NCBI GenBank assembly: GCA_020638555.1
Contig: JACKII010000001.1
Location: 682,001 to 746,000, forward strand
Origin: Alphaproteobacteria bacterium
Lineage (GTDB): Bacteria > Pseudomonadota > Alphaproteobacteria > Bin95
Direction: 5' to 3'
DNA: 64,000 bases
Shown: in pieces, positions 59,278 through 64,000 of the stretch
How the letters are laid out: the number at the start of each line of letters is the position of its first letter
How positions within the stretch are numbered: position 1 is the first letter of the stretch
Notes under the pieces: generated by a model
Database searches by the model: none
The model's input: only the letters and a program-made list of their open reading frames with translations
Told to the model about the DNA's origin: nothing
Position numbers and translations under genes: made by a program

Positions 59278-60198
59278 ATGGGTATGCTCGACGGTCGCGT
59301 GGCGATCTGCACCGGCTCCGGCCGCGGTGTCGGCGCGGAAGTGGCGAAACTGATGGCGGCGAACGGCGCCAAGGTGGTGGTGAACGACCCCGGCGTCGGC
59401 GGCAGCGGCGAGGGCGGCGACAACACGCCGGCGCAGCAGATCGTGAACGAGATCAAGGCCGCCGGCGGCGACGCCACCGCGAATTTCGGCTCGGTCACCA
59501 ATTATGGCGACTGTCTCGGCATGGTGGAGCAGGCGCGCGACGAGTTCGGCCGCCTCGACATCGTCTTCAACCCGGCCGGCATTCTGCGCGACCGCATGTT
59601 CCACAAGATGGACCCGGAAGACTGGCAGGCGGTGATCGACGTGCACCTGACCGGCCATTTCAACGTCAACCGCGCCGCCATCAACCTGTTCCGCGAGCAG
59701 GAATACGGCCGCATGATCATGGTGAGCTCGACCTCGGGCGTGCTGGGCAATGTCGGCCAGGCCAACTATGGCGCCGCCAAGATGGGCATTGTCGCGCTCT
59801 GCAAGATCGTGGCGATGGAGAACGCCTCCAAGGGCATCACCGCCAACGCCATCCTGCCGTCCGCCGACACGCGCATGACCCGCAGCGTGCCGACGCCGAA
59901 GGACCCGACGGCGGCCGCCGTCCGCGACGAGCGCCTGACCCGCTCCCGCGCCGACGCCATCGCGCCGCTCTGCGTCTTCCTGGCGAGCGAGAAGGCCGGC
60001 TATGTCAGCGGCCAGGTGTTCCACCAGCGCGCGGCGGAACTGACGCTCTATGGCGCGATGATGCCGGTGCGCATGGTGCACCGCCAGGGCGGCTGGACGC
60101 CGGAGACCATCGAGGAAATCGCCATGCCGAGCTTGTCCAATGGCTTCTCGAAGCTGGGCGACAGCCGCAACATGCACGCCGGCATGCCGATGATCTGA
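59278..60198 (+). CDS. SDR family oxidoreductase (MFE-2/HSD17B4-like)
   Basis: The 306-residue protein is an SDR of the type found in peroxisomal multifunctional beta-oxidation enzymes: CTGSGRGVGAEVAKL, the longer insert NDPGVGGSGEGGDNTPAQQI, FNPAGILRDRMFHKMDPEDW, and the catalytic YGAAKMG. It would act on a 3-hydroxyacyl-CoA or similar. ATG 59278 follows AAAGGA. It starts a plus-strand group with the CmcJ-like and DapA-like genes 236 and 1,550 bases further on. Confidence 0.88.
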   Translation: MGMLDGRVAICTGSGRGVGAEVAKLMAANGAKVVVNDPGVGGSGEGGDNTPAQQIVNEIKAAGGDATANFGSVTNYGDCLGMVEQARDEFGRLDIVFNPAGILRDRMFHKMDPEDWQAVIDVHLTGHFNVNRAAINLFREQEYGRMIMVSSTSGVLGNVGQANYGAAKMGIVALCKIVAMENASKGITANAILPSADTRMTRSVPTPKDPTAAAVRDERLTRSRADAIAPLCVFLASEKAGYVSGQVFHQRAAELTLYGAMMPVRMVHRQGGWTPETIEEIAMPSLSNGFSKLGDSRNMHAGMPMI

Positions 60199-60237
60199 GC
60201 CGAAAGGCCAGCCAGTGCCGAAGCCCTGCCTGCTGGC

Positions 60238-60279
60238 GGGGCTCCGGTGTTGGGGCTCCGGTGGTGGGGCTCCGGCCTT
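60238..60279. repeat. three 14-bp tandem repeats
   Basis: GGGGCTCCGGTGTT, GGGGCTCCGGTGGT and GGGGCTCCGGCCTT lie head to tail in the gap between the SDR and CmcJ-like genes (60199-60434). Nothing else is recognisable in this gap. Confidence 0.8.
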
Positions 60280-60434
60280 GGGGGGCGTTTTGGCCGGGAG
60301 CGCAAAGCTGCGTTGCCCGGCCGAATGGGGTGCGCGACATTGCGCGCGATGCTGCGCCGCCCTAGCTTCGTCGGTAGCCGATCCGAAGCCGGTCCCTCAG
60401 CACAGGGCCGCGGCGAACAACGGGAGTGAAACCC

Positions 60435-61709
60435 ATGAACGATTCCATCGCGGTGAAATCCCAGGCGCCCGCCGGCGCCAAATCCTCCCTCTACGTCCCC
60501 GCACTGGAGTTGACCCAGGGCCAGCCGGCGCCCATCGCCGCCAATGGCGGCCGGCATTACGCCGCCTTCGACCGCAACGGCGATGCCGGCACCGGTGCGG
60601 CCATCGAGGCCGCGCTGCAACAGATCGCCGACGGCAAGGGCCAGGATGCCACCCGTCTGCTGGAAACCGCACCGCCGGGGCCGATCCAGACCCGATGGGG
60701 CGTCGGCTTCCGCGAATACGACGAATGCGTCGCCTATATCCGGGCCCAGGGCCTGAGCGCGCCGGAGGGCGGCGTGGTGCTGCCGCTGCGCTATTCGATC
60801 AACGAGAACCCGTCCTATTCGGTCGTCCCGTCCAACGGCCTCTGGCGCGACCCGGCCCGCGCGGACGATGCCGCGGCGCTGCGCCAGGAAGAGAACGACA
60901 ACCGCAGCCGCTCGCTCTATTTCCCACACGTGCTGCGCGATGCCCGGCGCATCGGCGAATACCATCCGGGTCTGCGCCCGGACAGCCCGGAATGCATGGA
61001 CCGGCTCGGCGTCTCGCTCGCCCATATGCCGGCGACGGCGTGCCGGAACTTCTATGACGCGCACGAGGTCGAGCGGGTGTTCTACCCGGAGATCGAGAAG
61101 CTGCTGCTGGACTTCTTCCCCGGCGCGACCGACGCCCTGGTCTACAACCACGACGTCTTCGACAAGCAGTACACCGGCGACCGGACCGAGAACCAGGACG
61201 ACAAGAATCCGGGCATCAACGAAAACTACGTCAACATGGTCCACAACGACCTGAACGACAATTCGGGCCGGGTGCGCCTGCGCGAGCTTCTGACCAAGAA
61301 TCTGCGCAATTTCGGTCGCACGCAGAATTACACCGAAGCCGAGGCGGACGCGAAAATGGCCCGCCGTTTCGTGTCGATCAACCTGGCGAAGCCGTTCGAG
61401 ACCATTCGGCAATGGCCGTTCGTGCTTTGCGCCTGGCCGTCCTTTGCCGACCAGCCCTATATCAACAATTATCGCATCTACGACGACCGCGTCGGCGAGA
61501 CCACGCGCTTCACCAACCGGGCCGACCACGAATGGTACTGGTTCCCCGAGCAGCAGCCGCACGAGATCTCGATGCTGAAATGCTACGACTCGGTGACCGA
61601 CGGCTCGGTCTCGCGCTGGTCGTTCCACACCGCCTGCTATGACTGGACCGCCCCGCCCGGCGTGCCGTTGCGGCGCAACATCGTGGTGCGGTCCTACGTG
61701 TTCTTCTAG
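60435..61709 (+). CDS. CmcJ/NvfI-like 2-oxoglutarate/Fe(II) oxygenase
   Basis: The 424-residue protein resembles the CmcJ/NvfI/AsaB group, once called methyltransferases but containing a non-heme-iron dioxygenase site. The iron triad fits H270 and D272 in YVNMVHNDLNDNSGR and a distal histidine near 398 in SRWSFHTACYDW. Family-like stretches are RFVSINLAKPFETIRQWPF and HEWYWFPEQQPHEISMLKCY. Fungal and actinobacterial members act in natural-product pathways. ATG 60435 follows CGGGAG; GTG 60426 is an alternative. The DapA-like gene follows by 40 bases. Confidence 0.82.
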   Translation: MNDSIAVKSQAPAGAKSSLYVPALELTQGQPAPIAANGGRHYAAFDRNGDAGTGAAIEAALQQIADGKGQDATRLLETAPPGPIQTRWGVGFREYDECVAYIRAQGLSAPEGGVVLPLRYSINENPSYSVVPSNGLWRDPARADDAAALRQEENDNRSRSLYFPHVLRDARRIGEYHPGLRPDSPECMDRLGVSLAHMPATACRNFYDAHEVERVFYPEIEKLLLDFFPGATDALVYNHDVFDKQYTGDRTENQDDKNPGINENYVNMVHNDLNDNSGRVRLRELLTKNLRNFGRTQNYTEAEADAKMARRFVSINLAKPFETIRQWPFVLCAWPSFADQPYINNYRIYDDRVGETTRFTNRADHEWYWFPEQQPHEISMLKCYDSVTDGSVSRWSFHTACYDWTAPPGVPLRRNIVVRSYVFF

Positions 61710-61749
61710 AACGGAGGCCTCCCAAAACACCGCAGGAGGACAGCCCCCC

Positions 61750-62670
61750 ATGTCAGCCACCAAGCCCTATGCCGGCGTGTTTCCCATCGCGCCGGTGCCG
61801 TTTCACGACGACGAGACGCTCGACCTGGATGGCATGCGGCGGGTGCTGGACTGCATGATCGACCAGGGCGTAGATGGCATCTGCGTGCTGGCCAACTATT
61901 CCGAGCAGTTTCTGCTCTCCGACGCCGAGCGCGAAACCCTGCTGCGGCTGTCGCTGGAGCATGTGGCGGGCCGCGTGCCGGTGATCGCCACCTGTTCGCA
62001 CTATGCGACCGGCATTGTCGAAGCGCGCGTGCGGATGGCCAGGGACCTGGGCGCCGCCATGGTCATGCTGATGCCGCCCTATCACGGCGCCCTGCTGAAA
62101 GGCTCGGAAGCGGACACGTTCGAGCAGTTCCAGCGTGCCGCCGATATTGGCCTGCCGATCATGGTGCAGGACGCGCCGCTCTCGGGCGTCGGCCTCGCGG
62201 TGCCGTTCCTGGCCCGGATGGCGCGGGAGATCCCCAATGTCTCCTATGTCAAAATCGAAACGCCCGGCACGGCGGACAAGCTGCGCGCCCTGATCGCGGC
62301 CGCCGGTGACGCCATTGCCGGGCCGTTCGATGGCGAGGAATCGATCACGCTGCTGGCCGACCTCGACGCCGGCGCCACCGGCACCATGCCGAGCGCCACC
62401 TTGCCGGACCTGATCCGGCCGGTGCTGACGGCCCATGCCGCCGGCGACCGGGCGGCGGCGATGGCGCACTACAACCGCATTCTGCCGCTGATCAATTTCG
62501 AGAACCGGCAATGCGGGCTGCGCGCCTGCAAGGTGGTGATGCAGGCCGGCGGCGTCATCCGGTCGGATCGCGTTCGCCATCCGCTGCGCCCGCTGCCGGA
62601 GCCGACCCGCGCGGCGCTGCTGGAACTGGCCGGCCCGCTGGAGCCGGTGGCGCTCGCCTGGGGGCGCTGA
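61750..62670 (+). CDS. dihydrodipicolinate synthase family lyase
   Basis: The 306-residue protein is a DapA-family Schiff-base lyase/aldolase: GVFPIAPVPFHDDETLDLDG (start of the barrel), the catalytic lysine in VSYVKIETPGTAD (about 164), and GPFDGEESITLLADLDAGA. The usual GTTGE phosphate/substrate motif is ANYSEQF, so it is not lysine-pathway DapA itself. It may cleave or form a pyruvate-derived sugar or acid. AGGAGG upstream sets the ATG at 61750. It ends the SDR/CmcJ-like/DapA-like group before a strong hairpin. Confidence 0.9.
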   Translation: MSATKPYAGVFPIAPVPFHDDETLDLDGMRRVLDCMIDQGVDGICVLANYSEQFLLSDAERETLLRLSLEHVAGRVPVIATCSHYATGIVEARVRMARDLGAAMVMLMPPYHGALLKGSEADTFEQFQRAADIGLPIMVQDAPLSGVGLAVPFLARMAREIPNVSYVKIETPGTADKLRALIAAAGDAIAGPFDGEESITLLADLDAGATGTMPSATLPDLIRPVLTAHAAGDRAAAMAHYNRILPLINFENRQCGLRACKVVMQAGGVIRSDRVRHPLRPLPEPTRAALLELAGPLEPVALAWGR

Positions 62671-62724
62671 CCGCGCAGCCGGCGCATTTCCCGCCCAAAA
62701 AATTAGCATCAGCCGCAAAATATT

Positions 62725-62758
62725 CGCCGCCCCTGTGAACCAGATCACAGGGGCGGCG
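62725..62758 (+). terminator. hairpin terminator after the DapA-like gene (CRP-like core)
   Basis: CGCCGCCCCTGTGA pairs exactly with TCACAGGGGCGGCG around ACCAGA, a 14-base stem followed by TTGTCT. It sits 55 bases after the DapA-like stop. The core TGTGA-N6-TCACA is also the CRP consensus, but the full GC-rich arms favour a terminator. Confidence 0.65.
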
Positions 62759-62848
62759 TTGTCTCGCCGTCATACTGCCATGGTCATGCCATCAATGAGC
62801 CGCCCGGAGCCAAAATTCTTGAGAATCCCGCAGGCGGTTACCGTATCC

Positions 62849-62982
62849 GGGGCGCGAGGCCCCGATCGGACAAACGGAATGGGCGCCGCCATGGCAGGCC
62901 CAAAGTGTTAGTGGGGCCGTCGCTTGCAGGGCGAGTGACGGAAAAAGACGGCGCGTCGGGCAAGACCGGCGCGCCGTCTTTT
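62849..62982 (+). ncRNA. candidate small RNA with intrinsic terminator
   Basis: The stretch starts with a hairpin GGGGC-GCGAG-GCCCC (62849-62863), includes a short stem GGCCC...GGGCC and ends with a perfect 13-base stem AAAAGACGGCGCG / CGCGCCGTCTTTT (62943-62982) followed by ATTTCTT. A weak TTGAGA-17-CGTATC pair lies just upstream (62819-62847). There is no convincing reading frame. It is in the 465-base gap between the DapA-like and MBL genes. I could not match it to a known RNA family such as 6S or SRP RNA. Confidence 0.5.
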
Positions 62983-63062
62983 ATTTCTTGTCTGTCGGGG
63001 CCGAACGGCTACAGCGCTTTCGATCCTGGTTTACCCACTCTCCTGCCCCATCTCCCGCGCTA

Positions 63063-63117
63063 GCGGGGACAGGGAAGCTGGGTTGGTGAGCCAGCGGGAA
63101 AAGACTCCGCTCTAACC
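63063..63117. repeat. 55-bp dispersed repeat, inverted copy of 16081-16135
   Basis: It begins GCGGGGACAGGGAAG and ends GACTCCGCTCTAACC; about 51 of 55 bases match the inverse of 16081-16135, 47 kb away. A partial third copy is at 29397-29431. Not part of a gene; it lies 18 bases from the stop of the MBL gene. Confidence 0.75.
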
Positions 63118-63135
63118 GGACCGACGCCGAAGCCC

Positions 63136-63996
63136 TCAGAGGAAGGGCTGGTAGCTGACGCCGCTCCAGCGGAAGCCCTGGCCCATGGTCTCCACATAGC
63201 CGACGGCGGGAAACGGCATGTGATAGCCGGTGACCAGCAGGCGGTCGGCCGCCGCCATGCCCAGCACTTTCTTGCGGGTGGCCGCTGCCCCTTCCTTGTC
63301 CATGTCGAAGCGCACATGCCAGTCCGGCCGTTGCAGGCTCATGACGAAATGGTTGCAGCAGTCGGCGAACAGCAACAGGCGCTTGCCCTCGCTTTCGATA
63401 TGATAGGCCATGTGGCCCGGCGTGTGGCCGAAGGCGGCGATGGCGGTGATGCCGCTGGCCACCCCGGCCTCGTCGCCCAGGAACGTCATACGGTCGGCGA
63501 GCGGCACCACATTGGCCTGCACCAGCTGGCCGACCCGGTTTTCCGCCTTGTCCGGCGCGGACCAGAAATCGTACTCGACCTGGCCGGTGACATAGCGGGC
63601 ATTGGGGAAGGCCGGCTGGCCGTTCTCCATCAGGCCGCCGATATGGTCCGGGTGCATGTGGGTGAGAACCACCACGTCGATCTGGCCGGCGCCATAGCCG
63701 GCGGCGGCGAGCCGGGCCAGCAATTCGCCGGCATTCGGCCGCCGGGCGGCGCCGTTGCCGGTGTCGAACAGCACCAGCTCCGTGCCGGTGTTGACGATGA
63801 CCGGGGTGAAGCCGATCTCCATGCGCTTGCCGGGCAGGTTGTTGGCCTCGGCATAGGCGGCGACCGCTGCCGCGTCCTGGTTCTCGCCGAAAATCGGATA
63901 GGGGCCGTCGAGCGCGACGCCGCCGTCGAAAATCGTCGTTACCTCGAACCGCCCCAGCGGAAAGCGGAACACGGTCGGGCGATCCGGCCCCATCAT
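63136..63996 (-). CDS. MBL-fold metallo-hydrolase (possibly cut at the 5' end)
   Basis: The 286 residues in the window show a metallo-beta-lactamase-fold hydrolase of the AttM/quorum-quenching-like group. The zinc motif is VVVLTHMHPDHIGGL (about 107-121), with later histidines in AFGHTPGHMAYHI (about 190) and LLLFADCCNHFV (about 213). The last methionine codon is four bases from the window edge (63996), and the frame may run on past base 64000 to a longer N-terminus, for example a signal peptide. Substrate is unknown. Confidence 0.85.
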   Translation of the reverse strand: MMGPDRPTVFRFPLGRFEVTTIFDGGVALDGPYPIFGENQDAAAVAAYAEANNLPGKRMEIGFTPVIVNTGTELVLFDTGNGAARRPNAGELLARLAAAGYGAGQIDVVVLTHMHPDHIGGLMENGQPAFPNARYVTGQVEYDFWSAPDKAENRVGQLVQANVVPLADRMTFLGDEAGVASGITAIAAFGHTPGHMAYHIESEGKRLLLFADCCNHFVMSLQRPDWHVRFDMDKEGAAATRKKVLGMAAADRLLVTGYHMPFPAVGYVETMGQGFRWSGVSYQPFL

Positions 63997-64000
63997 CGGC

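Noticed and set aside
62731..62752. CRP-like TGTGA-N6-TCACA site
   Set aside because: It is the loop-proximal part of a 14-bp GC-rich stem after a stop codon; a terminator explains all bases. No gene start lies close downstream.
1..64000. tRNA, rRNA, CRISPR, insertion sequence, prophage or defence island
   Set aside because: I looked for clover-leaf arms, repeats with spacers, transposase and phage motifs and found none that hold up.

Overview
The window is about two-thirds G+C by eye and reads as alphaproteobacterial chromosome, probably a marine or aquatic Rhodospirillales-like lineage (inference). Support comes from the gene orders ispH-thrB-rnhA, comF-grxC-nitrilase-DUF1178, glnB-glnA and sdhCDAB, a RibH2-type lumazine synthase under an FMN riboswitch, and a DddL-like DMSP lyase. 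I saw no rRNA, tRNA, CRISPR array, insertion sequence or phage gene. Genes are dense on both strands and gaps are mostly under 200 bases.

Layout. 1-14.2 kb: peripheral metabolism (TauD-type dioxygenase, VOC protein, crotonase, nucleoside hydrolase, TPP enzyme, gamma-glutamyltransferase), then a MscS channel whose secretion signal lies in another frame, a DksA-type zinc finger and leuCD. 14.4-20.9 kb: CopG-like DUF411 protein, DddL-like lyase, an amidase/amidohydrolase/gamma-carbonic-anhydrase operon, an inositol-monophosphatase-like enzyme and a nitrile-hydratase-like fragment. 21-29 kb: rnhA-thrB-ispH, lipoprotein, acyl-CoA dehydrogenase-PPK2-dehydrogenase operon, aldo/keto reductase, GST. 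29.5-34.5 kb: a complete TRAP transporter (dctP, dctQ, dctM) with an Ldh_2-family dehydrogenase and a LysR regulator.

34.6-43.6 kb: DUF1178, nitrilase-family amidase, grxC, comF and a four-domain rhodanese protein on the minus strand; divergently a methyltransferase, then a short leader peptide with attenuator-like hairpin ahead of an ACT-like protein, cysQ, a Sua5-type tRNA modification enzyme, and an A+T-richer orphan membrane/coiled-coil gene. 43.7-47.3 kb: sdhCDAB ending in a perfect 52-base palindrome, facing a 37-residue membrane peptide. 47.7-53.6 kb: DHA2 exporter, luciferase-like flavoenzyme, FMN riboswitch-ribH2, an orphan boxB and an SDR. 53.7-59 kb: glnA and glnB (sigma-54 promoter), aminotransferase, FAD-linked oxidase, cupin. 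59.3-64 kb: SDR, CmcJ/NvfI-like oxygenase, DapA-like lyase, a candidate small RNA, and an MBL-fold hydrolase at the edge.

Three families of dispersed intergenic inverted repeats are visible (2.24-2.42 kb; 20.9 and 29.1-29.5 kb; 16.1, 29.4 and 63.1 kb), along with several short tandem repeats. No unmistakable new multi-gene system stands out. The best candidates for novelty are the leader peptide/attenuator before the ACT-like gene, the candidate small RNA at 62.85-62.98 kb, the palindrome plus micropeptide behind sdhB, and the SDR/CmcJ-like/DapA-like cluster.
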